Under the pieces are notes generated by a model that saw only the letters and a list, made by a program, of their open reading frames with translations, ran no database searches and was not told the origin of the DNA. The translations under genes and the position numbers were made by a program. From JBBSAT01 sp046351235 (lineage in GTDB: Bacteria; Myxococcota_A; Polyangia; Polyangiales; Sandaracinaceae), in contig JAXLYV010000003.1 in assembly GCA_046351235.1 (NCBI GenBank), forward strand, positions 124,001 to 188,000: 64,000 nucleotides of DNA. Reading direction: 5' to 3'. Position 1 is the first letter of the stretch; each line of letters starts with the position of its first letter. Below are positions 18,255 to 27,067 of this stretch, piece by piece.

Positions 18255-19833
18255 CGTACTCGAAGCTTCCGGGCTCGCCCGTGCGCAGGCTCGTCGCGGT
18301 GCGCACCACGCACACGCCGCTGCGTGGCGCCGGTGTCGCCGGCGCGGCCGAGATCCAGCGCTGCATGTCGTCGCGGAGATAGAGCGGCTCGCCCGCGTTC
18401 GACAGGCCTCCCGAGGCGATCGAGGCGTCCACGCGCACGAGGAGCGCGCCCGGCGGCACGCGCGCGTCGCGCCCTCCCGCGTCGTCGTCGGGGTCGAAGC
18501 TGCTCGCCACGATCAACGCGCGTGCACCGGCGGGGACGACGATCGCCGGCAGCGGATCGCCCGCGGCCATCGGGCCGTCGGCGAGCGTCATCCCCGCGAG
18601 CGAGATCGGGGTCGCGCCCTCGTTCGCGATCTCGACGTACTCCTGGCGCGGCTCCGGGCCGAAGGGGTCGGCCCGGATCTCGGTGATCGCCAGGCGCGGC
18701 AACGGCTCGGTCGTCGTGAGCGGCAGCGAGAGCGCGGTCGTACGCCCGCTGTAGTCGATGGCCTCGATCCCGAGCACGAGCGCGCGCGCGCTCGCGAGAT
18801 CTCCGATGCGGAGCGCCAGGGCGCCGCGCGGCGTGACGAGCGCGCCGCGCTGGGTCTCGAGCGTCCAGCGCACGAGCGCGGCGGCCGAGAGCTGGCCGTG
18901 GACGCTGATCGACTCGTCGTCGGCGCGCGTGCACACGTCCTCCATCAGGGTCTCGCCCAGCGCGCAGCTGGGGGCGAGCGTCGTGAGCGGCCCCGGCGCG
19001 GAGGTGGCGGTCGTGAAGCGCGCCTCGAACGCGGGGAGCAGCGCGCCCGAGGCGTCGCGTGCGGTGGGCGCGACGGCGAGCACGTAGGCGGCCGAGGGCG
19101 CGAGCGGTGCCATCGGGACGAGCGAGACGCAGGTGCCCGTGCTCCAACCGACGCTGCTGCACGCGACCACCTCTGCGCTGGCCTCGAGCGCGTGTCCGGT
19201 GGCGTCGCGGAGCACGACTGCGCGCGAGGGCGCCTCGACGGCTCCGTCGAAACGGATCGCGGCGAGCGCGAGCTCCGGCGCCACGTCGAAGGCGCCGTCG
19301 GGCGGCCAGCTGTCGGTCGCGCGCGCGCCCGCAGACGGTGCGGTCGACACGTGGAGCGCCTCGGCCCGCGCGGCGGGCAGTCGTCCACCGTCGGCGCTCT
19401 CGAGGGTGCGCGGAATCGCGATCGTCAGCGCGGCGCCCGCGGCGAGCGGCTCGACCGGCGTCAGCGTGAGCACCGCGCCCTCGAGCGCCGTCTGCACCTC
19501 GATCGCGCGCGCGAGCGTCGAGGCGCGGAGCGGTGCCGCGTCGAGATCCTCGAGGAGCTCGGCGTCGGGGGCGCCCGTGAGCAGCAGCACCGCCTCGGTG
19601 CCGAACGGCGGCGTCGAGAACTCGAGCTGGAGCACGGGCTGACGGGGCACCGCGTCGGCAGGCCAGCGCGTGCCGCGGGCGTCCTCGATCCGTAGTGCGA
19701 CGAGCGCGAGCTCGGGAAGGGCGGCGTCGGTGCGCGCGCCACCGTCGGGGAGGTCCGGAAAGCGCGGAGGCGCGAGGCAGGCCGGGAGCGCGAGCGCGGC
19801 GAGGAGGGCGAAGGCGGTGGGGCGCGCACACAT
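18223..19833 (-). CDS. Lipoprotein with Ig-like and lamin-tail domains
   Basis: The ATG at 19833 gives 536 residues; the frame stays open far upstream but that part has no coding character and is antisense to the next gene. The signal ends in a lipobox (ALALPAC, Cys near 19). The middle contains two Big_5/SbsA-type Ig-like segments (LVALRIEDARGTRWPADAVPRQ; SWPPDGAFDVAPELALAAI). Residues 400-500 form a lamin-tail domain: LAITEIRADPFGPEPRQEYVEIANEG and PISLAGMTLADG. Bacterial lamin-tail domains occur on secreted and surface proteins and are thought to bind or anchor. The 3' end overlaps the start of recD2. It is divergent from the Pro/Ala-rich gene, with an 85-base gap. Confidence 0.82.
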   Translation of the reverse strand: MCARPTAFALLAALALPACLAPPRFPDLPDGGARTDAALPELALVALRIEDARGTRWPADAVPRQPVLQLEFSTPPFGTEAVLLLTGAPDAELLEDLDAAPLRASTLARAIEVQTALEGAVLTLTPVEPLAAGAALTIAIPRTLESADGGRLPAARAEALHVSTAPSAGARATDSWPPDGAFDVAPELALAAIRFDGAVEAPSRAVVLRDATGHALEASAEVVACSSVGWSTGTCVSLVPMAPLAPSAAYVLAVAPTARDASGALLPAFEARFTTATSAPGPLTTLAPSCALGETLMEDVCTRADDESISVHGQLSAAALVRWTLETQRGALVTPRGALALRIGDLASARALVLGIEAIDYSGRTTALSLPLTTTEPLPRLAITEIRADPFGPEPRQEYVEIANEGATPISLAGMTLADGPMAAGDPLPAIVVPAGARALIVASSFDPDDDAGGRDARVPPGALLVRVDASIASGGLSNAGEPLYLRDDMQRWISAAPATPAPRSGVCVVRTATSLRTGEPGSFEYDADETCTPGR

Positions 19834-19918
19834 GCGCCGTTGTCGCCGGGCGCCGCCGAGCGTTGCGCGACGCACGTGGTGCGGCGAGGCCTTTACGCGC
19901 GCGCGCAAACCAGCGACG

Positions 19919-20959
19919 ATGCGCCGGATGTCCTCGCTTCTGGAGGTCGACCGCGAGCTCGATGGGATCGTCGTGAGCGCGGAGCGCTTGGCCGAGGTCC
20001 GGAGCGCCGCCGCCGCCCGTGGAAAGCTCCCGCTCGCCGAGGTGGACGGCGAGCTCGCCGCGCTCGGGAGCGGCACGAGCCCGGCCCCCGTCGTGAGAAA
20101 GGCGGCCCCGGCGCCCGCGAAGATCCCGGCGCCGCAGGCGAAGGCGGCTCCGCCGCCGGCACCGGCCGCGCCCGCGCCACCTGCGGCGGTCGCGCCGCCT
20201 GTCGCGGCTGCGCCCGTCGCGGTTGCACCCGCCGCGGCCGCCGAGCCCGTCGCTGCGGCGCCCGAGGCGGCCGCGCCCCCCGTCGACGAAGCCGAAGCCC
20301 CGTCGGGCGAGATTCGCGTCTCGGACGACGTCCTGCGCAGCAGCGATCTGCCAGCGGTCCTCGCGCTCGATCCGATGCCGGCGGCCGCGCCCCCGCCATC
20401 GGACGCGCTCGAGCTCGACCTCGCCTCCGAGGCGGGCCTCGAGGGCCTCGACGAGCTACCGGCGCTCCAGACGAGCGCGAGCGCGCCGCCGCCGGCCCCG
20501 CCCGCCGAAGCGGCGCCCGCGCCCGCGCCCACGGCCGAGCTCGACCCCTTCGACGACGCGAGCGCCGAGTTCGACGCGCTGATCGGCGAGTCGGACGCGC
20601 TGCGCGACCCGGCGCCGCTGCCGTCGATGGCCGACGACGACCTCGACCCCGAGCCGACCGCGATGTTCACGGAGGCCGACGTGAGCCGCTTCTCGCGCCC
20701 GCCGCCCGCGCTCGAGGAGCCCACGGGCGACGAAGAATCGGCGGCCGAAGACGTGGTGCTCGACATCGAAGAGGTGATCGAGATCGACGACGAAGGCGCG
20801 AGCGCCGAGGCCGAGGCTGCGCCGCCGCCCCCTCCCGCTGCGCGCACCGGCCCGCCGCCGCCGCCGCGCACGGGCCCGCCGCCTCCGCCGGGCACGCGTC
20901 CTTCCGAGATTCCGCCGCCCCGCGGCTTCCTCGGCAAGCTGCTCCAGCGCAAGCCCTGA
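19919..20959 (+). CDS. Pro/Ala-rich acidic low-complexity protein
   Basis: The ATG at 19919 gives 346 residues; a second ATG three codons on is equally possible. The first 50 residues look helical (SLLEVDRELDGIVVSAERLAEVRSAAAARGKLPLAEVDGELAAL). The rest is a long disordered region: Ala/Pro-rich, then acidic (EEVIEIDDEG), then three PPPPP-containing repeats, ending in a short basic amphipathic tail (GFLGKLLQRKP). There is no signal peptide. Such proteins in myxobacteria often act as cytoplasmic scaffolds or motility-related adaptors, but nothing here proves that. No family is recognised. Confidence 0.7.
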   Translation: MRRMSSLLEVDRELDGIVVSAERLAEVRSAAAARGKLPLAEVDGELAALGSGTSPAPVVRKAAPAPAKIPAPQAKAAPPPAPAAPAPPAAVAPPVAAAPVAVAPAAAAEPVAAAPEAAAPPVDEAEAPSGEIRVSDDVLRSSDLPAVLALDPMPAAAPPPSDALELDLASEAGLEGLDELPALQTSASAPPPAPPAEAAPAPAPTAELDPFDDASAEFDALIGESDALRDPAPLPSMADDDLDPEPTAMFTEADVSRFSRPPPALEEPTGDEESAAEDVVLDIEEVIEIDDEGASAEAEAAPPPPPAARTGPPPPPRTGPPPPPGTRPSEIPPPRGFLGKLLQRKP

Positions 20960-21178
20960 CGCTCGCTCAGCCGGCCGCAGGCGATCGATCGCCTCGCTCG
21001 CCGCGCGCACGCCGGTCGAGCGCGAGCGCACGGCGCCCCAGAGGCCCACGAGGCTCGACTCTACGCGGCCCGCATCCGCCAGGTCCGCCCGCGGTGGCGG
21101 TGCTCGCGTCGACGGAAAGCGAGAGGCCCGGGCGTTTGCACCCGGGCCTCGTCGTCGTGCGCGCTCTCGCGCGGCGCT
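20960..21178. other. Intergenic region between convergent genes
   Basis: Apart from the hairpin at 21123-21150 this 219-base gap holds no frame with coding character and no recognisable RNA gene. It separates the Pro/Ala-rich gene (+) from the barrel gene (-). Confidence 0.6.
21123..21150 (-). terminator. Hairpin terminator after the barrel gene
   Basis: This is a perfect 10-bp stem (GAGGCCCGGG / CCCGGGCCTC) with an 8-base loop, 29 bases past the stop of the minus-strand gene. On that strand it is followed by TCTCGCTTTCC. The stem core is the same as in the hairpin at 9230-9262. It may also stop transcripts of the convergent gene. Confidence 0.7.
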
Positions 21179-22105
21179 TCAGCGGTTGCCGAAGAAGTAG
21201 AAGGTCATGCCGAGCGTGCCGTACACGCCGCCGCTCGTGTCGGTCGAGCGCACCATGCCGCCCGAGATCTCGGTGAACTCCGGCGGGCCACCACCGACCT
21301 GCTGGCGGATGAAGCCGCGCACGTCGAGGTTGAGCGCGAAGAAGCGCGAGAGACGAAGCTCGGCGCCGAGGCCCGCCTCACCACCGGCCCACATCAGGTC
21401 GCGGCCACCGACGTAGCCGGTGCGCGTGCTGACGCCGCCCGCGTTGCCGAAGCTCATGCCGCCGCCGACCACGGCGTACACCTGGAACATGTGCTCCGGG
21501 TTGAAGAAGATGAGCAGGTCCGCACGGAGCGGCATCTCCCAGTGCTCGCGCGAGTTGTAGTCGCTGCCGTACCAGAAGCCCGTGCCGATATCGATGCCGA
21601 CGTGCGACTCGGGGCGGATGCGGAGCGCGGCGTCGAAGCCGCCCATGCCGATGCGGTCCGAGAACATCGCGCCGCCATCGATGTGCAGGCCCATGTCGAA
21701 CGTGGGCACGAGGTCGTACACGACCCGGCGCTCACGGCGCGTCTGCACCTGGACGACGGGAGGCTCACGCACGGGAGGCGCCTGCACCACGACCACCTGC
21801 GCGGGGGGCGGGGGCGGGGGCCCCTGCACCACGACGACCGGCGGTGTGACCACCGGCGGCGGCGCCACCACGATGGGCGGCGGCGGAGGCGGCGTCTCGA
21901 CGACGACCGGCGGCGGCGCGTCGCCAGGCCCGATCCGGAGGTGACCCTCGATCGGTCCGACGCCGACGTCGGCGCAGAGCAGGTCGTCCGGACGGCAGCG
22001 GGTGTCCACCTGCGCCGACGCCAGAGAAGGTGACGCGAGAGTAGGCGCCGCCAAGGCGGCAGCCACGACCAGGAAGGACACGGAGCTGAGAATGCGGTTC
22101 TTCAT
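21179..22105 (-). CDS. Outer-membrane beta-barrel protein with Pro-rich linker
   Basis: The protein has 308 residues with a clear Sec signal (SFLVVAAALAAPTLASPSLASAQ, cleavage after about residue 32). A linker of repeated PPPPP/VVVV units (residues 60-125) follows. The C-terminal 180 residues have the alternating pattern of a small outer-membrane barrel (FDMGLHIDGGAMFSD; HVGIDIGTGFWYGSDY; FQVYAVVGGGMSFG; YGTLGMTFYF), ending in an aromatic strand. The ATG has an AGAGGGG ribosome site. A near-perfect sigma-54 promoter lies 36-51 bases upstream. It is probably a structural or porin-like envelope protein under an activator-controlled promoter. Confidence 0.82.
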   Translation of the reverse strand: MKNRILSSVSFLVVAAALAAPTLASPSLASAQVDTRCRPDDLLCADVGVGPIEGHLRIGPGDAPPPVVVETPPPPPPIVVAPPPVVTPPVVVVQGPPPPPPAQVVVVQAPPVREPPVVQVQTRRERRVVYDLVPTFDMGLHIDGGAMFSDRIGMGGFDAALRIRPESHVGIDIGTGFWYGSDYNSREHWEMPLRADLLIFFNPEHMFQVYAVVGGGMSFGNAGGVSTRTGYVGGRDLMWAGGEAGLGAELRLSRFFALNLDVRGFIRQQVGGGPPEFTEISGGMVRSTDTSGGVYGTLGMTFYFFGNR

Positions 22106-22140
22106 GTTCCAACCCCTCTAGGAGGCCCGCTCGAGCTTCG

Positions 22141-22156
22141 AGCAATCGTAGTGCCA
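22141..22156 (-). promoter_or_regulatory. Sigma-54 (-24/-12) promoter
   Basis: On the minus strand TGGCACTACGATTGCT matches the RpoN consensus TGGCACGN4TTGCT at every fixed base except the optional G, with the GG and GC pairs 10 bases apart as required. The predicted transcript would start near 22130, about 25 bases before the ATG of the barrel gene and ahead of its ribosome site. An enhancer-binding activator would be needed; myxobacteria encode many. Confidence 0.75.
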
Positions 22157-22297
22157 CCGGTCCCGAATCGCGAAACGAGCGGCAGATTGTCTGGATCTAC
22201 GCGGGATCGCGACCGACACCCCCCGGGCGGGGCGGCCGCCGGCCCCGACGCGTGATCGTCGGTTCACACAGAGCCCCTGCGACCGCCTTCGTGGCGT

Positions 22298-24088
22298 TCA
22301 CACCGACGCTCGGGCGACGGTTCGCAGTTGGGTGCTCGCCTCGAGCTCTCGCGGGGCCAGGACCCGAATCTCGGGGAGATCCGAGGCGATGAGGCGGCGC
22401 AGATGGGGGCGCACATCCGCCGACACGACGACCGTACGGGCAGGCGTCGTCGCCGCCGCTCGCCTCAGCGCGTCGATCGCGTCCCGCGCGATCGCGGGCG
22501 AGAGCGCGAGGTGCACCGAGGTGCCCTGGCGCAGGATTGCGTCGCGGATCGCGTCCTCCAGCATCGCGTCGAGCTCGATCACGTCGAGCACACCGCTCGG
22601 AGCCCAACGCGCCGTGATCGCGCGGCGCAGGGCGCTCCGTGCGAGCTCGAGGCGTTGGGCCGGGTCGGTCGCTTGCGCGGCGGCCTCGACGACCAAGGCA
22701 AAGGGGCGGGGCGGAACGCCCTCCGCCACGAGGCCACGCACCACCTCGGTGAGCGCCGCGACGGTGAGCGGGCGCGGGACCGATTGGCGCACGAGCGCGG
22801 GCCGCTCGCGACCGAGCGCGTCGAGCATCGCGCCGACCTCGTCGGGGCCGATCGTGAGGCGCACGTCGGCGCGCACGGCGTCGACGAGGAGCGTGGCGAG
22901 CGCGGTCGCCGCGTCGCTTCCCGCGCTCGCCTCGCGCGCCCCCAGCACGAGACCGTCCACGCGGATCGCGAGGCCTCGCGCGCTCGTGCCGCTCACGACG
23001 CGCGCGGCCGGCAGGGGCACGCCGAGCTCTTCTTCGGCGCGGCGCGTCGCGTCGGCGAGCAGCTTCTCGGCGGCCTCGGCGCGCCCGAGCTCGCTGCCGA
23101 TCTCCACCACGACCGGCGTGGCGCTCGGCGCGCGCGCGCCGGCCAGGCGCCGCGCGTAGAAGGCGAGCGCCGCGAGCGCGAGGGCCAGCACGCCGAAGGG
23201 CAGGGTGGGCATGCCCGGGACGACGGCGAGCACCGCGAGGGCCAGGGCCGCGAGCACGAGCACGCGCGGCGAGCCGAGCACCTGCGCCGCGATGTCGGCG
23301 CCGAGCGTTCCTTCGGCGTCGGACGAGGCCACGCGCGTCACCACGATGCCCGCGGCGGTGGACACGAGCAGCGAAGGGATCTGCGTCACGAGGCCGTCGC
23401 CGATCGTGAGCAGGCCGTAGGTCTCGAGGCTCTCGCGCACGCCGAGCCCGCGCAGGCCCACGCCGATGCCGACGCCGCCGACGAGGTTCACCACGAGGAT
23501 CACGATCCCCGCGATGGCGTCGCCCTTCACGAACTTCATCGCGCCGTCGAGCGCGCCGTAGAGGCTGCTCTCGCGCGAGAGCTCGCTGCGCCGGCGGCGC
23601 GCCTCCTCGGCCGTGAGCGCGCCGGCCCGCAGCTCGGCGTCGATCGCCATCTGCCGGCCCGGCAGCGCATCGAGCGCGAAGCGCGCCGCGACCTCGGCCA
23701 CGCGCTCGCTGCCGCGCGCGATCACGAGGTACTGCACGATCGTCAGCACGAGGAACACGATCGCGCCGACGGCGTAGTTCCCCTGCACCACGAACTCGCC
23801 GAACGCCGCGATCACGCGCCCCGCGTTCGCCGAGAGCAGGATGAGGCGCGTCGAGCCCACGTTCAGCGCGAGCCGGAAGAGCGTGGTGACGAGCAGCAGC
23901 GTCGGGAGCGACGAGAGCGCGAGCGGCGAGCGCGCCGAGATCGCCGAGAGCAAGAGGAGGAGCGAAACGGCGAGGTTCGTCGCGAGCAGGAGATCGAGGA
24001 GCGCCGTCGGAAGCGGCAGCACCAGCATCAAGACGACCGATACGACGAGGCCCGCGAGCCACGTCTCCGCCCCCAGCGCCCGCCTCAC
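22298..24088 (-). CDS. FlhA/SctV (FHIPEP) family export protein
   Basis: The 596-residue protein has about eight hydrophobic segments in residues 10-320, including the family signature LFRLALNVGSTRLILL and the FHIPEP motif region MKFVKGDAIAGIVI. Then comes the cytoplasmic ring domain (VVVEIGSELGRAEAAEKLLADATRR; REELGVPLPAARVV; RPLTVAALTEVVRGLV). FlhA and SctV form the export gate of flagella and type III systems. At 596 residues it is about 90 shorter than FlhA, mostly in the C-terminal part. No other export genes are in the window. Its ATG overlaps the recR stop by 4 bases, so it rides on the dnaX-recR operon. Flagellar versus non-flagellar origin cannot be decided. Confidence 0.9.
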   Translation of the reverse strand: MRRALGAETWLAGLVVSVVLMLVLPLPTALLDLLLATNLAVSLLLLLSAISARSPLALSSLPTLLLVTTLFRLALNVGSTRLILLSANAGRVIAAFGEFVVQGNYAVGAIVFLVLTIVQYLVIARGSERVAEVAARFALDALPGRQMAIDAELRAGALTAEEARRRRSELSRESSLYGALDGAMKFVKGDAIAGIVILVVNLVGGVGIGVGLRGLGVRESLETYGLLTIGDGLVTQIPSLLVSTAAGIVVTRVASSDAEGTLGADIAAQVLGSPRVLVLAALALAVLAVVPGMPTLPFGVLALALAALAFYARRLAGARAPSATPVVVEIGSELGRAEAAEKLLADATRRAEEELGVPLPAARVVSGTSARGLAIRVDGLVLGAREASAGSDAATALATLLVDAVRADVRLTIGPDEVGAMLDALGRERPALVRQSVPRPLTVAALTEVVRGLVAEGVPPRPFALVVEAAAQATDPAQRLELARSALRRAITARWAPSGVLDVIELDAMLEDAIRDAILRQGTSVHLALSPAIARDAIDALRRAAATTPARTVVVSADVRPHLRRLIASDLPEIRVLAPRELEASTQLRTVARASV

Positions 24089-24693
24089 ACGATCCTCCGC
24101 CCGTCGAGCGCTCGCCCCAGCGTGATGGGATCGGCGTACTCGAGCTCACCGCCGTGCGGGATGCCGCTCGCGATGCGCGAGACCCGCACCGGCTGCCCAT
24201 CGGGCGCGTCGATGCCCTTCAGCGCCTGCGCCACGTAGAGCGCCGTGGCCTCGCCCTCGACCGAGAGCGGCGTCGCGATCACCACCTCGCGCACGCCGTC
24301 GGCCTTCACGCGCTCGGCCACGCGGCCCACGTCGACGCGCTCGGGGCCCATGCCGTCGAGCGGCGCGAGGAGCGCGTGCAGCACGTGGTAGCGCCCGCGG
24401 TAGACGCCGCCGCGCTCGATGGCGACGAGATCCGGCACCCGCGCGACCACGCAGAGGAGCGAGCGGTCGCGGCGCGGATCGAGGCAGAGGCTACAGCGCT
24501 CGCCCGAGCCCCAGTTGCCGCACTCGACGCAGCGGTGCACGCGCGTGTGCAGCGTCGCGAGCGAAGTCGCCAGCGACTCGGCGAGCCCTCGCTCCTCTCC
24601 GAGCAGATGGTGCACGTAGCGCGTGGCCGTGCGCTCGCCGACGCCGGGCAGGCGAGCGAGGAGCCGGACGAGCTCGCCGATCGGGTCTTCCAC
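24085..24693 (-). CDS. recR: Recombination mediator RecR
   Basis: The 202-residue protein has the normal RecR length and layout. An N-terminal helix-hairpin-helix (LVRLLARLPGVGERTATRYVHHLL) is followed by a C4 zinc finger with Cys55, 58, 67 and 70. A Toprim domain (LLCVVARVPDLVAIERGGVYRGRYHVL; EVVIATPLSVEGEATALYV) and the end motif RVSRIASGIPHGGELEYADPITLGRALDGR complete it. RecR with RecF/RecO loads RecA on gapped DNA. It is third in dnaX-ybaB-recR, the order found in most bacteria. Confidence 0.97.
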   Translation of the reverse strand: MEDPIGELVRLLARLPGVGERTATRYVHHLLGEERGLAESLATSLATLHTRVHRCVECGNWGSGERCSLCLDPRRDRSLLCVVARVPDLVAIERGGVYRGRYHVLHALLAPLDGMGPERVDVGRVAERVKADGVREVVIATPLSVEGEATALYVAQALKGIDAPDGQPVRVSRIASGIPHGGELEYADPITLGRALDGRRIV

Positions 24694-24730
24694 GGCGCGA
24701 GCCTACCCGCGCCCGGGCGTTCCTGCAGGC

Positions 24731-25057
24731 CTAAAACAGGCCGGGGATCTTCAGGCCGCCGGTGACCTTCTCGAGCTCGGCGTCGACCATCTCGGTGCTC
24801 TTCTTCGCGCCCGCGTTCACGGCGGCGACGATGAGGTCCTGCACCATGCCGAGGTCCTCGGACTTGAGCAGCTCGGGCGCGATTGTGATCGAGACCAGGT
24901 CGCGCGCGCCGTTGACGACGACCTTCACCTGGTCGTTGCCCGCGCTCGCCTCGACGGTGGTCGTCTTGAGCTCTTCCTTGCGCTTCTCGATCTTGCGCTG
25001 CAGGCGGCTCGCCTGGCGCATGAGCTCGCTCATCCCACCGCGGAAGTGATTCGTCAT
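24731..25057 (-). CDS. YbaB/EbfC nucleoid-associated protein
   Basis: This is a 108-residue protein of the YbaB/EbfC family, DNA-binding dimers encoded between dnaX and recR. Visible features are a helical N-terminus rich in Met and Gln/Lys (MSELMRQASRLQRKIEKRKEELKTT), the central strand VEASAGNDQVKVVVNGARDLVSITIAPELL, and a helical C-terminus (LGMVQDLIVAAVNAGAKKSTE). The ATG is preceded by GAGGG at a good distance. It starts 51 bases after the dnaX stop. Confidence 0.95.
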   Translation of the reverse strand: MTNHFRGGMSELMRQASRLQRKIEKRKEELKTTTVEASAGNDQVKVVVNGARDLVSITIAPELLKSEDLGMVQDLIVAAVNAGAKKSTEMVDAELEKVTGGLKIPGLF

Positions 25058-25108
25058 CGTTCGATCCCTCTACTCTTCTCGACTGCGGGCCGCTCTATAC
25101 CAACCCGC

Positions 25109-27055
25109 TCAACCTTCGTCGACGCGCACTTCGACGGTGCGGTCCTTGGCGTCGAAGACCGCCAGCGCCTCGACCACCATGGGGTGATTGAGCGCCTTGC
25201 GACGCGTCGCCTCGAGCTTGGCGCGGGCCCGCTCGTCCTCGATCTTGGCGAGGGTGGGCTCGGCGGCCTGCACGGCGACGTCGACCTCGATCACCTCGAC
25301 GAGGGGGCGGCCCCCGAGCCGGCGCTCCGTGATGTCGGCGATGGCCGACTTCGCCGCCTCGGTATCGGCCTGCTTCGCGTAGAACGAGCCGCGCGCGAGC
25401 GCGAGCACCACGCGCTCGGGCGTCACGGCCTTCGGCACGGCATGCGCGAGCACGGCGCCGAGCGCGGGGCGCGTGCCGCCGAGCGCGGCGACGATGGGCT
25501 CCCAGAGCGCCATCGCGTCGCCGGGCGACTGGGTGATCGGCGGCATGCGCGGCGCGGCGACCGTCCCGACGCTGGACACGGAGGGCGGCGGGGCGCTCGC
25601 GCGCGCGGGGCGCTCGACGGGCGGCGGCTCGACGGCCGGCGCGGCCATCGGCACGGGAGCGATCGCCACGGCGGCGGCCGCGGCGAGGGGCGTGACGCTC
25701 GCTCTTGGCTCGACGGGGGCGCTCGGCTCTTCGCGCCGCGCGGTGACGGCGGGCGTGCGATCGCTCGCCATGCGGGCGACCGGGAGCTCGCTGAGGGTGC
25801 CGCCGGTGACGGGCGCCGCCGAGGCGCCCGCAGGGCCCCGGCGCGGCGGACCGGACGATCCACCGCCGGTGGGCGGGCCACCGGCGCGACCTCCGCCTCC
25901 GCTCGGCCCGGGACCGCGGCGCTCGAGCGCGTCGAGGCGCGCGACGATGTCGGCGAGCGCGCGGAGCGGCGGCCGCGTCGCGATGCGCACGAGCCCCATC
26001 TCGAGCACCGTGCGCGGCAACGTCGCCTTCGCCATGTCGTCGACGAGCTGCGAGGCCGCGTGGAAGGCGCGCTGCACCTCGAGCGGCTCGACCTCCTTGG
26101 CGAGCGCGACCGCGCGGGCGCGCTCTTCGTCGACGAGGCTCACGAGCTCGGTGTGCTCGCCGCTCGTCCGCAGCACCACGAGATCCCGCAGGAGCTCGAC
26201 CACGCTGCGCGCGAAGTGGAGCAGATCGAGCCCGCGCGTCGCGAGCAGGTCGACCGCGGCGAGCACCGCTGCGCCGTCGCCGCGGAGGAGCGCCTCGGTC
26301 GCGTCGTGCAGGGCCGCGCGATCGGCGATTCCGAGCACGGTCGCGACCTCGCTGCCCACGAGCTTGCCGCCCGAGAACGCCACGATCTGATCGAGCAGCG
26401 TGAGCGCGTCGCGCATCGATCCGGCCGCCTCGCGCGCCACGATCTGGATCGCGTGATCGTCGGCCTCGATCCCCTCGGCGGCGAGGATGTGCCGCACGCG
26501 CTCGCTCACGACGCTCTGCGGAATGAGGCGGAAGTCGTAGCGCTGGCAGCGCGAGCGGATCGTGATCGGCACCTTCTGCGACTCGGTGGTCGCGAAGATG
26601 AACTTCACGTGCGGCGGCGGCTCCTCGAGCGTCTTGAGGAACGCGTTGAACGCGCCCGTCGAGAGCATGTGGACCTCGTCCACGATCACGACCTTGAAGC
26701 GGTCGCGCGTGGGACGAAACGGAATCGTCTCCTGCAGGCGCCGCACGTCGTCGACGCTGTTGTTCGAGGCGCCGTCGATCTCGAGCACGTCGAGGTCCGA
26801 GCCGACCGTGATCTCCTTGCAGGGATCGCACACGCCGCAGGGCGCGATGGTCGGGCCCTGCACGCAATTGAGGGCCTTGGCGAGGATGCGGGCGGTCGTG
26901 GTCTTGCCGACGCCGCGCACGCCCGTGAAGAGGAACGCGTGCGCCACGCGGCCGGACGCGATCGCGTTCCCGAGCGTGCGCGTCACGTGCTCCTGACCGG
27001 AAAGGTCGGCGAACGTCTGCGGGCGGTACTTCCGAGCGAGGACCGTGTACGACAT
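25109..27055 (-). CDS. dnaX: DNA polymerase III subunit gamma/tau
   Basis: The protein has 648 residues. The clamp-loader ATPase has Walker A GVRGVGKT (45-52), the zinc-binding Cys64, 73, 76 and 79, DEVH (126-129) and sensor/SRC motif (168-170). Domain III follows to about 370. Then there is a Gly/Pro-rich linker (GPGPSGGGGRAGGPPTGGG) and a C-terminal tau-like domain (MALWEPIVAALGGTRPALGAVLAHA). I see no slippery A-rich stretch that would make a short gamma form by frameshift. It heads the dnaX-ybaB-recR-FHIPEP operon; a TAGGGT -10 element lies 12 bases before the ATG. Confidence 0.97.
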   Translation of the reverse strand: MSYTVLARKYRPQTFADLSGQEHVTRTLGNAIASGRVAHAFLFTGVRGVGKTTTARILAKALNCVQGPTIAPCGVCDPCKEITVGSDLDVLEIDGASNNSVDDVRRLQETIPFRPTRDRFKVVIVDEVHMLSTGAFNAFLKTLEEPPPHVKFIFATTESQKVPITIRSRCQRYDFRLIPQSVVSERVRHILAAEGIEADDHAIQIVAREAAGSMRDALTLLDQIVAFSGGKLVGSEVATVLGIADRAALHDATEALLRGDGAAVLAAVDLLATRGLDLLHFARSVVELLRDLVVLRTSGEHTELVSLVDEERARAVALAKEVEPLEVQRAFHAASQLVDDMAKATLPRTVLEMGLVRIATRPPLRALADIVARLDALERRGPGPSGGGGRAGGPPTGGGSSGPPRRGPAGASAAPVTGGTLSELPVARMASDRTPAVTARREEPSAPVEPRASVTPLAAAAAVAIAPVPMAAPAVEPPPVERPARASAPPPSVSSVGTVAAPRMPPITQSPGDAMALWEPIVAALGGTRPALGAVLAHAVPKAVTPERVVLALARGSFYAKQADTEAAKSAIADITERRLGGRPLVEVIEVDVAVQAAEPTLAKIEDERARAKLEATRRKALNHPMVVEALAVFDAKDRTVEVRVDEG

Positions 27056-27067
27056 CGGGAGCCGGCG

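Noticed and set aside
19834..20952. N-terminal extension of the lamin-tail lipoprotein
   Set aside because: The frame is open, but the extension is Ser/Gly-rich and antisense to the Pro/Ala-rich gene, and a lipoprotein signal starts at 19833.
25109..27055. Programmed frameshift in dnaX
   Set aside because: No A-rich slippery heptamer or following stem is visible; a single tau-like product is expected.
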